A stretch of 32,337 bases of DNA from IMG/VR virus record IMGVR_UViG_3300037115_000027, positions 1 through 32,337 of that record, one strand, 5' to 3'. How positions within the stretch are numbered: the first letter of the stretch is position 1; each line of letters starts with the position of its first letter. Both the position numbers and the translations under genes were made by a program. Source of the DNA: a virus. Positions 23,038-30,802 of the stretch are shown in pieces. The notes beneath the pieces were generated by a model that was not told the DNA's origin, did no database searches, and saw only the letters and a program-made list of their open reading frames with translations.

Positions 23038-24404
23038 TGGCAACCGGGAAATACTCAGCGGCGGATGTTGCTCCCCAACAGCAGGGAGCCTACTCCGACG
23101 CGGACGTGCAGGGGAATGGAGTCACGCCAACGACCGATGCTCCCCCTCAGTCGATACTGTCTCGGGGATTGAACGCTATCCAGAATACCGGCATCGGGGC
23201 GGCCAAGGGTTTACTCCACACCGTCTCAGGTAGCGATAACTGGGCACGGCAGCATCTTCCCGCCGTCCTAACTAATTCCAACATGGGATTCGGGCCTCCT
23301 GCGAATGAACAGCACGTGCAGCAAATGGCTACCCCCAACGGCCTCGCGCAGAAAATCGGATACGGCGGCGAGCAGGTTGGCGAGTTCATGGCTCCTGGCG
23401 GCGCTGAGGCGGGGGCTGCTACCAAGTTATCCGAGTTTGCCCCAAAGATCGCGCCGCTGATTCGCATGGGAACCTCTGCGCTTGGCGCTGGTGCGGTGAA
23501 TAAATTGCAGGGAGGGTCATTTGGCACAGGTGCAGCGATGGGCGCGGGTGGTGCCGCGCTCGGCGAAGGACTCAAAGCGATGGCTCCGAATATGGCGGAA
23601 ACTGCTCTCCATATCGGAAAGACAGACCGCGCCGGTGGGCGGGATGTAGGACGCGCCGCGCTGGACTATACGAGCGGGATAAACCCAGCCAAGATTGGCA
23701 AAACCGCAAACGAGAGTATCAGCAACCTACAAAGCAAAGCTCTCTCTGCGATTGAGCCTGGGAAAACCATGTCGCTCTTTCCCGTTCGTCAGGCTGGCGA
23801 GGCAGGAATGTCAGATATCAATGCCGAGAACGTTCCTTCACTCATCAATGCAGGTCGTGGATTGCAGGACGTGCTGAATACGAGCCACGCAACGGGTGAG
23901 GCTATTCCCGAGATGGTTGGCCCATCCCAGGCGATGGCACTTCGGAGAGGGTTAGGGCGCTATCTCCCCGAAGGGACTTGGAACCCGGAGACTTCCAGCC
24001 GCATCGCTCCACTGCGTAATCAGATGTACGGCGCGATGAACAACCAGATCGGCGACGCATTCCCGGAGATACGGGAGGCAGACAAGCCCGTTACTAGCTT
24101 GATTCCAGTAGCGCGCCACGCTGAAAGTCTGAGCAGGGAAGCTCCACTCATGCAGCGCGTCGCTGGACGTGTAGCAGCGCGAACGGGTGCCCTGACAGGG
24201 GCTGGAATCGGTGGATATGCGGGATACAAAGAAGGTGGAATGCCCGGCGCGATTGTTGGCGGATTGACTGGCGCAGTCGCTCCAGAATTGATCGCAGACC
24301 CAGCCGGCCAGATGGCAGCGGCGCGCTTGATGAACAAGGCTTCTGGGCTACGTCCGCTAGTGGGTTCAGCACTTCAACTGACAAGAAAGAAGGATGACCA
24401 GTGA
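23037..24404 (+). CDS. Internal virion/ejection-like protein 3, glycine-zipper
   Basis: 455 aa, with GGAG about ten bases before the ATG. Gly/Ala-rich stretches (residues 150-175, GAGAVNKLQGGSFGTGAAMG) and near residues 385-420 (GALTGAGIGGYAGYKEGG, MPGAIVGGLTGAVAPELI) form glycine-zipper membrane-inserting helices, as in bacteriocin-like and ejection proteins. The middle is amphipathic helix. It is in the gp16-like slot but much shorter than T7 gp16 and has no visible transglycosylase motif. The next gene starts inside its last codons (GTGA). Confidence 0.55.
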   Translation: MATGKYSAADVAPQQQGAYSDADVQGNGVTPTTDAPPQSILSRGLNAIQNTGIGAAKGLLHTVSGSDNWARQHLPAVLTNSNMGFGPPANEQHVQQMATPNGLAQKIGYGGEQVGEFMAPGGAEAGAATKLSEFAPKIAPLIRMGTSALGAGAVNKLQGGSFGTGAAMGAGGAALGEGLKAMAPNMAETALHIGKTDRAGGRDVGRAALDYTSGINPAKIGKTANESISNLQSKALSAIEPGKTMSLFPVRQAGEAGMSDINAENVPSLINAGRGLQDVLNTSHATGEAIPEMVGPSQAMALRRGLGRYLPEGTWNPETSSRIAPLRNQMYGAMNNQIGDAFPEIREADKPVTSLIPVARHAESLSREAPLMQRVAGRVAARTGALTGAGIGGYAGYKEGGMPGAIVGGLTGAVAPELIADPAGQMAAARLMNKASGLRPLVGSALQLTRKKDDQ

Positions 24405-24556
24405 TTATCATCGGATTCGCTCTGCTTCTGCTGATTCTTCGCGTGCTGTACTCCGTTGCCGAGATTTATTTTGAGCACGACTGGCCTCGCAGCACATGGA
24501 AGGGTTTGGCTCTCTCGGCTATTTTGTTTGGTTTCTGCATATCGGTATTCGCATGA
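24401..24556 (+). CDS. 51-aa two-TM micro-protein, holin-like
   Basis: GTG 24401 with AAGGA about seven bases upstream; stop TGA 24554-24556. Two hydrophobic segments (IIIGFALLLLILRVLYSV and WKGLALSAILFGFCISVF) are joined by a short polar loop (EIYFEHDWPRST). It overlaps the ejection-like gene at its start and the next gene at its stop (ATGA). The build resembles a small class II holin, but a holin-like gene also exists at 29055. It may instead aid spike export or membrane docking. Confidence 0.65.
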   Translation: MIIIGFALLLLILRVLYSVAEIYFEHDWPRSTWKGLALSAILFGFCISVFA

Positions 24557-24825
24557 AGCGCATTATTCCATTTCTCTTCGCTCTACTGCTTCCCGCTATG
24601 GGTCATGCGCAGTATAGCCGATGGGATTCAACGGCGACGACCGTAACCACACTGAGCAATCTGACAACAGTTGCGGGTGGAACGTTCGGTACAGCGGCGT
24701 TTCAAGCCACAAGCTACTTCGATCTCGCGGGGGCTGCGGCAACCTCAGGAAGCATTGTGGCAACAACCACTGTTATGTTGACTATTCAATCAAAGACGCT
24801 GGACAATGGATGCCAATGGCAATGA
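24553..24825 (+). CDS. Short secreted paralogue of the tailspike head
   Basis: 90 aa from ATG 24553, overlapping the upstream stop. Residues 1-19 are a Sec signal peptide (MKRIIPFLFALLLPAMGHA) cut before Gln20. After the cleavage site the first ten residues (QYSRWDSTATTV) match the start of the mature tailspike (QNVRWDYAATTV) at seven of the first twelve positions or more. The rest (TSYFDLAGAAATSGSIVATT) is a small beta strand set and ends with NGCQWQ. Either a truncated duplicate of the spike head or an assembly partner. The spike lies 36 bases downstream in the same frame. Confidence 0.65.
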   Translation: MKRIIPFLFALLLPAMGHAQYSRWDSTATTVTTLSNLTTVAGGTFGTAAFQATSYFDLAGAAATSGSIVATTTVMLTIQSKTLDNGCQWQ

Positions 24826-24861
24826 GCAAGCTTGCAGTTTAGAGTAGTGGAGAGGGAAACG

Positions 24862-27800
24862 ATGAAACGTGCAATTCTTTTGATTTTAGGGATGCTGCTT
24901 CCGGTTTTCGCACACGCGCAGAATGTGCGCTGGGATTATGCCGCCACGACCGTAACTGGCTCTGGGCAGTTCTTGCCGGTGTTAGCGATTCCTGGCGCGG
25001 GCGTGACGTTCTACTCTTGCTCGTCGGACTTGCTAACGACCTGCACGACGCCTGCGATAACTTACACATCGACGGGGGTTACATGCCCATCGACGGCGCA
25101 GGTTGTGCTTCAGCAGGCCGATACCTGCACAAGCGCAGCTGATTCTTCTGGCAACTTCGGCGGATGGTTTACGACAGGGATCTACGCGTACACTCTTACT
25201 GTGGGGACAGCTACCTATGGCCCTTACATATTCAGCATTGGCGGCGGAAGTTTCCCCGCCTCTGGCTTGACGGGCACAACGCTTCCCTCCACGATCACGA
25301 GTGCGCCAGGAATCCCCTACGTCTCCACCGCGCAGACAACTCCGCAGACAATGGCAGGGCCGCTGAATGTACCTGCGGTCAACCAAGTCATCTATACCTC
25401 TTCAACGCTCTCCGTTGCCTCGGCTTGCACATCCCTTAATGGAGCCGCGGGAACGGTCGTGATTACGGGATCGCAGACTATAAGTACCACCACAATTCTT
25501 CCGCTCAACTGTGGACTAGATGTGAAAAATGGTGGTTCTCTAACAGTAGCGAATGGTCAGTATTTACAGATACAGGGACCGTTCTCGGCTGGCCTATATC
25601 AAGTATTCTTCGGCGCTGGCCCTGCGTTTTTCTACGGTGGTGCAGGATCAACTCCGCGAGTTTATCCGCAGTGGTTTGGGGCAATGGGAAACGCAAAGGC
25701 GGGAGGATTCCGTTGCACTGCCGGAAGTAATGCAATAATCGGAGATTCACATATTCCGTGGGTGATTGGCGATCCAATTACGTTGATAGGAGCAGGAACT
25801 GGAGGAGCTAATTTAGTCACTACGGTGACAGGGATTACTGGTCCCGGCTATCCAGAAACAGGATTTACGACCGCCGCTAACTGTGCTACGACCGTTTCAA
25901 CAACCAGCATGGCATACAATGTGGACGACTATCCTGCGTTGGCAAAGTGGACGCGGAGCGCAAGCGGCGGATCGCCAAACGACGCTGAACACGCTTACAC
26001 CTATGGTTCACAATATGGGCCAAGCAAGTTGTATCTGCCAAAGGGAGCGTACAACGCTTGCTCTGGATCAATTCCATTCTATGGTGGCACTTCATTTGAG
26101 GGTGAGTCTGCCGTAGTCACCGGCAACGCGATGATTATCCAGTGCAATCCTGCGATTCCTGCCGCAACGCTGGCTGCTGATAACTTCCGGCCAGATGCGA
26201 ATGTAGTCCCAACGGCATCTACCGTTGCAGAGGATCAGGGTAACGGTGTTTCTTTCTTCACGAATCTTGGTTTTTATAGCAGCTTTACATCAGTTATCTC
26301 ACCCGCCCATCCTTCCGGGCTCCAGACTCCAGACGTAGGCGCACTGCAATTCCTGAATGGAAGTAACACAAACAGCGACATCAAAATCCATAACTCCATC
26401 TGCGAGAATATAAGCGGAACCTGCTTTATGATGGGCTTTGTTACGAATACGGTTGGCACGTTGACTTCCGGCGCAACGTCGATGACCGTAGCAAATGGGT
26501 GGTCACTTCTAAATGGAATGTCGATTAACATTGTGGGTGCAGGATCGGCGGGTGGACTTTACACGGGCACCATCACATCCGCAGGGCGAAGCAACACCAT
26601 CACGTTCACCCCCGCGACAAGCACAACCGTAACCGCCGCGCAGGTGATGCCTGTAAAAGATAGTGAACAATTTAACTTGTACGATTCCGAGTCTGACGTT
26701 GCTGTCTGGTACTTGGCGGAGGGACAGGGAAACGTCACAGGCGGAGTAAATGTTAATGACAGTGAAATCTTTGGGATGAACTCAGGTGCGATCAACTTTC
26801 ACTCCACTGCCCCTATGTCTGTTGGTTGGTATAACAATACCTGCAACGGATGCGGATCATGGGGAGGATACCCAAATGTGCTGCTTGGCTGGGCTATCTA
26901 CGATAAAGATGGAAGCAACTCCCATTCAGCTACTGTTGAGATTGACGATTCAATCTTTGTGCCCTATGATGGAATCCCGATTCTAGTTGGTGAGTCCACA
27001 GGCGGAGTTTACGCAAATGGTATGTTTGCCCTGAACATGAGCAATGACCATTTCTACGGAGTTGAAGGCTCTAGCGGAACAGCAAACGGAGTCCAGAGCG
27101 TCGAGAATAGCTACATCGACATCAAGGGTTCAACCTTCGAGTCTGTCTTAGGTTTGAACCCAGGGAGCAACCTTTCCTGGTTCTACGCCCCAATAAACGC
27201 AAACCAAGTATCCATGATAGACGTTTGCTGCAATGCCGCCACGTTGATTCATGGCAATGTGTCAAACATAACAATGATTGACCCAAGCGGAAACGTCTCA
27301 GGAACATACTTCGATTATATTCGCGGCTTGAATCTTGAGTTTATGCCCAACAACGGGACATTTGGGCCGATAACCAAGCTTGGAAGTTTTCAAGCTAGCG
27401 GAGGGAACAACTACTTTGGGACTGACATAGCTACACAACCACTTACGCCGTCAACTGGAGCAGCTTTAGGAAGTGCTAACACTTTTACTGCCAATCAAAC
27501 AATCGGCTCGTCAACCGCGGCAGCTAATGGATATTATATTGGAGCTTTGAATGGTGCCTCTGAAATTCAATTATGGGAAACAGGAAGTGCAGGCGTATCT
27601 GGATTAAGTGGTATATTCCCCAATACTGACCTTTTGTTAGGATTTGGTGCGAATGGGACAGTGATAGATTCTTACTTCGGGCCGGTCAAGTTGGTTGTTG
27701 GGCCTGGCGCAACGCCTATAGAAAGCTGCACAGCCTCGACCTGCACATTTTCAGGCTCACTAGCCAACGCCAACGGTACACTCATTCCCTCCACGGCCCT

Positions 27801-28080
27801 CGGCTATCAGGGTCCAGCGGCGGGCTATGTGCAGCTTTCGGTCAATGGTACAACAGGAACGATCACTGGCACTGCTCTAACGGCAACCTGCAATTCAGGC
27901 ACGGCGAGTGTGACAGGCGCGATCGTAGGGCATCCTGTCGCAGTGAGCAGCACAACGGGTGCAGATGTGGGCGGTACGTTCAATCTCCGGGCATCCGTAA
28001 CGGCGACAAATACGGTTACGGTTTATGTCTGCGGAACCGGCACGCCAGCGAGTCTTGCGTACAATGTCACGGTGTTTTGA
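24862..28080 (+). CDS. Tailspike with signal peptide and beta-helix
   Basis: 1072 aa, ATG 24862 with GAGAGGG seven bases upstream. Residues 1-19 are a Sec signal peptide (MKRAILLILGMLLPVFAHA) before Gln20. A Cys-containing head domain (about 20-140) follows. The VYPQWFGAMGNAKAG motif at about 266-280 and DDYPALAKW at about 354 open a right-handed beta-helix of the pectate-lyase superfamily, with LYLPKGAYNACSGSIPFYGG near 390, running to about residue 830. A Gly/Thr-rich C-terminal region follows (residues 860-1072), with repeat-like strands (SVNGTTGTITGTALTATC). Spikes of this fold bind or cleave surface polysaccharide. A signal peptide on a virion spike is unusual. Confidence 0.8.
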   Translation: MKRAILLILGMLLPVFAHAQNVRWDYAATTVTGSGQFLPVLAIPGAGVTFYSCSSDLLTTCTTPAITYTSTGVTCPSTAQVVLQQADTCTSAADSSGNFGGWFTTGIYAYTLTVGTATYGPYIFSIGGGSFPASGLTGTTLPSTITSAPGIPYVSTAQTTPQTMAGPLNVPAVNQVIYTSSTLSVASACTSLNGAAGTVVITGSQTISTTTILPLNCGLDVKNGGSLTVANGQYLQIQGPFSAGLYQVFFGAGPAFFYGGAGSTPRVYPQWFGAMGNAKAGGFRCTAGSNAIIGDSHIPWVIGDPITLIGAGTGGANLVTTVTGITGPGYPETGFTTAANCATTVSTTSMAYNVDDYPALAKWTRSASGGSPNDAEHAYTYGSQYGPSKLYLPKGAYNACSGSIPFYGGTSFEGESAVVTGNAMIIQCNPAIPAATLAADNFRPDANVVPTASTVAEDQGNGVSFFTNLGFYSSFTSVISPAHPSGLQTPDVGALQFLNGSNTNSDIKIHNSICENISGTCFMMGFVTNTVGTLTSGATSMTVANGWSLLNGMSINIVGAGSAGGLYTGTITSAGRSNTITFTPATSTTVTAAQVMPVKDSEQFNLYDSESDVAVWYLAEGQGNVTGGVNVNDSEIFGMNSGAINFHSTAPMSVGWYNNTCNGCGSWGGYPNVLLGWAIYDKDGSNSHSATVEIDDSIFVPYDGIPILVGESTGGVYANGMFALNMSNDHFYGVEGSSGTANGVQSVENSYIDIKGSTFESVLGLNPGSNLSWFYAPINANQVSMIDVCCNAATLIHGNVSNITMIDPSGNVSGTYFDYIRGLNLEFMPNNGTFGPITKLGSFQASGGNNYFGTDIATQPLTPSTGAALGSANTFTANQTIGSSTAAANGYYIGALNGASEIQLWETGSAGVSGLSGIFPNTDLLLGFGANGTVIDSYFGPVKLVVGPGATPIESCTASTCTFSGSLANANGTLIPSTALGYQGPAAGYVQLSVNGTTGTITGTALTATCNSGTASVTGAIVGHPVAVSSTTGADVGGTFNLRASVTATNTVTVYVCGTGTPASLAYNVTVF

Positions 28081-28093
28081 TCGTAGTTGAATA

Positions 28094-28121
28094 CATCTGA
28101 ACGTTACCTAATCGTCAGATG
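28094..28121 (+). other. Hairpin downstream of tailspike
   Basis: CATCTG, bulged A, ACG (28094-28103), loop TTACCTAAT, CGT-CAGATG (28113-28121). Nine pairs with one bulge, no T run on either strand. It may be an RNA stabiliser or processing site between the tail and lysis genes. Confidence 0.35.
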
Positions 28122-28137
28122 GGAGGTAATTCGGGGC

Positions 28138-28227
28138 ATGACGCTGACCTACACGCCGACCACGGATGTTGGAGTACGCATCGGCGGGAGGGTCAACGGC
28201 GGCTCAGTTCTTCGGCGTCTTTCTTAG
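28138..28227 (+). CDS. Possible 29-aa micro-ORF
   Basis: ATG 28138, 11 bases after GGGAGG, to TAG 28225-28227, reading MTLTYTPTTDVGVRIGGRVN and a Ser/Arg-rich end. It fills part of the 178-base gap between tailspike and lysis genes. It has no membrane segment or recognised motif and could be chance or a spike-gene remnant. Low confidence. Confidence 0.25.
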   Translation: MTLTYTPTTDVGVRIGGRVNGGSVLRRLS

Positions 28228-28282
28228 TGGTGGAGTGCGGCAGTAAGCAGGGTAAAATATGATGACAATAGGAGCCGAACGC

Positions 28283-28540
28283 ATGCAGGATACGATTACG
28301 ATCTCAGTGACACTGTTGGTGTGGCTTCTGGGAATACTGATGGGGGCGGTTGCGGGCCTGTTTACACTGTGCGGGCATCTGCTGATTTCTGTCTATAGAG
28401 GCATGAGGCTGTTGGTGACAGAGGTGGAAGTCCATCGGGAACGCGTGGATGGGCGACTGGTAACGCTGGAGCGCCACGACAAAAGAAACGAAGAGCAGAA
28501 GGATGTGCTGTTGAGCTTTCTGGCCAAGAACAAGGAGTAA
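28283..28540 (+). CDS. Membrane/coiled-coil lysis-cassette protein
   Basis: 85 aa from ATG 28283, which has AGGAG eight bases upstream. ATG 28259 (eight codons earlier) has a weaker CAGGG signal. One long hydrophobic segment at about residues 6-36 (LLVWLLGILMGAVAGLFTLC) is followed by a charged helix (EVEVHRERVDGRLVTLERHD). It is followed two bases later by the endolysin. Role could be a spanin-like or holin-like accessory. Confidence 0.65.
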   Translation: MQDTITISVTLLVWLLGILMGAVAGLFTLCGHLLISVYRGMRLLVTEVEVHRERVDGRLVTLERHDKRNEEQKDVLLSFLAKNKE

Positions 28541-28542
28541 GT

Positions 28543-29058
28543 ATGGCAGTATTTGATGTTTCCTTTGCGTGGATGATGGCGAACGAAGATCCATCCTTCG
28601 CCTACAAGACTGTTCCCGACGATCCACCGGGCGCACACGCCATCTCAGGGATCAACTCGCACGCCTTTCTTGCGCAGTTTGAGGCAATCAGCGCCATCCC
28701 CCAAGCCCAGCGTGGGCCAGCTGTGCAGAGTTTCTATCAGGTGAACTTCTGGAACCGCTGGCTTGCCCAGATCACTTCCGACGGGGTAGTCAAGCGAGTG
28801 TTCGATGAGGCAGTCAATGGTGGTGCAGGGACGGCTGTCCGCATCCTTCAGGCGGCCGTCAATACCCTGACGAACTACAGAATCGGTGTAGATGGCAACT
28901 GGGGGCCAATGACGGTGGCTTCAGCGAACGCATGCGACCAGCTTTCTTTGACGGGGGAGTTTATTCAGTTGCGGTGCGCGCACTATCGTTCCATCGCCGC
29001 GTCCAACCCCAGCGAAGCGAAGTATCTACCTGAATGGCTAGCGAGGGCGCAGAAATGA
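28543..29058 (+). CDS. GH108-type endolysin (lysozyme)
   Basis: 171 aa, ATG with AAGGAG five to six bases upstream. Residues 4-60 match the N-terminal GH108 domain (FDVSFAWMMANEDPSFAYKT). Glu15 lies where the family has its catalytic Glu, and DDPPGAHAISGIN (about 26-38) is the family's D-P-G-G-A-T-N-x-G-I region with some replacements. Residues about 85-170 match the C-terminal peptidoglycan-binding domain common to these enzymes (GTAVRILQAAVNTLTNYRIG, VDGNWGPMTVASANA). It cleaves the glycan strand of the host wall at lysis. There is no signal peptide, so it needs a holin. The next gene overlaps its stop (ATGA). Confidence 0.85.
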   Translation: MAVFDVSFAWMMANEDPSFAYKTVPDDPPGAHAISGINSHAFLAQFEAISAIPQAQRGPAVQSFYQVNFWNRWLAQITSDGVVKRVFDEAVNGGAGTAVRILQAAVNTLTNYRIGVDGNWGPMTVASANACDQLSLTGEFIQLRCAHYRSIAASNPSEAKYLPEWLARAQK

Positions 29059-29360
29059 ATCTCACAATCAACGGGAAGGCCATTAGAAAGCAGACGCTGA
29101 TAGTTCTTGGCGTGATCGTCGCGGGTGCGGCCTCTAGCCAGATCGCCGCGGTAAATCACTTCCTCAGTTACCATCCACACTTGGAGCCGATTGGGGGATT
29201 CGTCCTGACGGCGATTGCCCTCCTGCACAACCCAGCCATCGAGCAGTTGATCTTCCAGCAGCATGTGGAGACGCCGGCCGCCACGACGGACACGACCATC
29301 ACGGTCGCTGGCAAGGATGCGGTATTGCCCCCAAAATCCGATCCGATTTCTCTACCGTAA
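29055..29360 (+). CDS. Holin-like two-TM protein
   Basis: 101 aa from ATG 29055, overlapping the endolysin TGA. Two hydrophobic segments stand at about residues 13-34 (QTLIVLGVIVAGAASSQIAA) and 46-60 (IGGFVLTAIALLHN). The tail is Thr/Pro-rich. Size, two TM layout and tight coupling to the endolysin suggest a holin. No holin family signature is seen. Confidence 0.6.
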   Translation: MNLTINGKAIRKQTLIVLGVIVAGAASSQIAAVNHFLSYHPHLEPIGGFVLTAIALLHNPAIEQLIFQQHVETPAATTDTTITVAGKDAVLPPKSDPISLP

Positions 29361-29403
29361 TCACGCAAGACGCGCCTATACTCGCAGACAAGGAGAAACA
29401 CAA

Positions 29404-29508
29404 ATGTTCGCAATTGCTGGATGGATCGCCGTCAACGTCGTTGCACCCCTCATCGCTATCTACTACACCGTCATATCTGGGCCATCCGGCGACGGCGGTA
29501 TCAACTAA
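29404..29508 (+). CDS. 34-aa one-TM micro-protein
   Basis: ATG 29404 with AAGGAG eight bases upstream; ends TAA 29506-29508. One hydrophobic segment (MFAIAGWIAVNVVAPLIAIY) and a short SGPSGDGG tail. A strong ribosome binding site and its place in the lysis region support it. Function unknown; lysis-regulator or membrane peptide. Confidence 0.6.
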   Translation: MFAIAGWIAVNVVAPLIAIYYTVISGPSGDGGIN

Positions 29509-29542
29509 CGCAACACAACCCGCACCACAGGAGAGACTTCCA

Positions 29543-30016
29543 ATGAGCATTTTCACTAAGATTGAAGGCGTTGAGCACTCAACTATCGTATGGCTCGACG
29601 GCGAACTGCTGAAGATTGAGGGCGCCGAACCGAAGATCGCCTCCCTCGTCGACACCGGCCTGACCTACATCACCCCCTGCTTGCAGATCGCTCTCAGCGC
29701 GGTAGGTGATCCTGCGGCGGCCGCGATCGTCGGCTCCGTATCCGTTCAGGCGCAAAAGGATCTCGCGGTCGCCAGTGCTCTCGTCACCGACTTCGGGCCG
29801 ACCCCGACGGCTGCCAGCGCGTTTGCGGCTGTCCAGACCAACCTGAGCGCCCTGCTCACTGCGGGACACGTCACCAGTGCAACCAGTGTCGCGGCGGTCA
29901 CCAAGGCTGTCTCCGAGGTTGGCGTGCTGGCTACGGCGGTCTCGACGGCTGCTACGGCCATCAGCGGAGCGGTGGGCACCTCGGGAGCGGCGTCAATTCC
30001 GCCCGCGACGGCCTAA
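29543..30016 (+). CDS. Ala/Val/Thr-rich protein, unknown
   Basis: 157 aa from ATG 29543, with AGGAG nine bases upstream. A short N-terminal domain (HSTIVWLDGELLKIEGAEPK) precedes long Ala/Val/Ser/Thr helices (PTPTAASAFAAVQTNLSALL, AVSTAATAISGAVGTSGAAS). No Cys beyond one, no clear membrane helix. The low-charge helices suggest a membrane-associated or structural role. No family recognised. Confidence 0.6.
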   Translation: MSIFTKIEGVEHSTIVWLDGELLKIEGAEPKIASLVDTGLTYITPCLQIALSAVGDPAAAAIVGSVSVQAQKDLAVASALVTDFGPTPTAASAFAAVQTNLSALLTAGHVTSATSVAAVTKAVSEVGVLATAVSTAATAISGAVGTSGAASIPPATA

Positions 30017-30022
30017 CAAGTT

Positions 30023-30058
30023 GGCGGCTTGGCTGGATGGAAGTCTCGCTGAGCCGCC
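30023..30058 (+). other. Hairpin overlapping a possible start codon
   Basis: GGCGGCTTGGC (30023-30033), 14-base loop, GCTGAGCCGCC (30048-30058): eleven pairs including two G-U. No T run follows. The ATG at 30037 falls in the loop, so this structure could block or gate that start or act as an attenuator between the 29543 gene and its neighbour. Confidence 0.45.
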
Positions 30059-30780
30059 ACCCTAACCCTATGACAACTCCAGAGCGCTTCCAAATCGCGC
30101 ATCACATAGCGACCATTGTCCTGTTTGGGACTTTGGCCGTTTGTGCTGTGATCCTGACTCGCAAGGTGCAGGGCAAGATCGACCTCGACGCGGTGAACAC
30201 GACCACGACGAAGCTGAACAAGCCCTGCAAGGGAAGCGGAGACGATAAGGCTGACAACTGCGGGACGATTGGGCTTATCAATCAGGCGTTCATCAAGGGT
30301 GGCGACGCCATCGTGACCACGCAGCAGCAAGAACAGACGCTCATCAAGCAGACGACTCCGATCCTCACATCACTTGCAACCATCCCCGGCCACGTCAACG
30401 GCACAATGGATGCGCTCACAGGAACCGCACAGACGGCCTCCAGAAGCCTTCAGGATGCTACAGACCACCTAACCCCCGTCCTAGACGCTGCCACGAGCAC
30501 CACGCTTGACGTAGGCACAGCAACCAGGCGTTTATTGCCTATCGAAGACGATGCAGATGCTTCTGTGAAGCACTTCGATGCTCTGGTGACGAGCAAGGAT
30601 GTGACGCGGTTCTTGAATTCGACTGCGGAGACATCTGAGCAGGTGGCCGGCATCGCAACGGATCTCCATAAGGCCACGACCGACGCGACCAAGCCTCAAC
30701 CGTGGTGGAGGAAAGCACTGGGATACGGGAACCTTGGCGTGAATATCGCTTGCCTTGCGACGCATTCATGCCCATTCTAG
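30037..30780 (+). CDS. Membrane-anchored helical protein, lysis region
   Basis: 247 aa from ATG 30037, or 236 aa from ATG 30070 which lies outside the hairpin; neither has a good ribosome binding site. One hydrophobic segment at about residues 24-41 (IATIVLFGTLAVCAVILT) anchors a long Thr/Ala/Leu-rich helical tail with heptad-like pattern (TMDALTGTAQTASRSLQDAT and later TSEQVAGIATDLHKATTDAT). A second short hydrophobic patch ends the protein. The build resembles chemoreceptor-like or apolipoprotein-like coiled coils. Last gene of the late operon, facing the minus-strand DUF4326 gene 22 bases away. Confidence 0.65.
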   Translation: MEVSLSRHPNPMTTPERFQIAHHIATIVLFGTLAVCAVILTRKVQGKIDLDAVNTTTTKLNKPCKGSGDDKADNCGTIGLINQAFIKGGDAIVTTQQQEQTLIKQTTPILTSLATIPGHVNGTMDALTGTAQTASRSLQDATDHLTPVLDAATSTTLDVGTATRRLLPIEDDADASVKHFDALVTSKDVTRFLNSTAETSEQVAGIATDLHKATTDATKPQPWWRKALGYGNLGVNIACLATHSCPF

Positions 30781-30802
30781 GAGACAGACCGTGGAGGATG
30801 GA

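Noticed and set aside
24832-24861. Earlier in-frame start of the tailspike
   Set aside because: It has no ribosome binding site and would bury the clean signal peptide that begins at 24862.
3000-30780. tRNA, rRNA or integrase genes and an att site
   Set aside because: I looked for cloverleaf-like stems with CCA-type ends, rRNA motifs and tyrosine or serine recombinase motifs and saw none.
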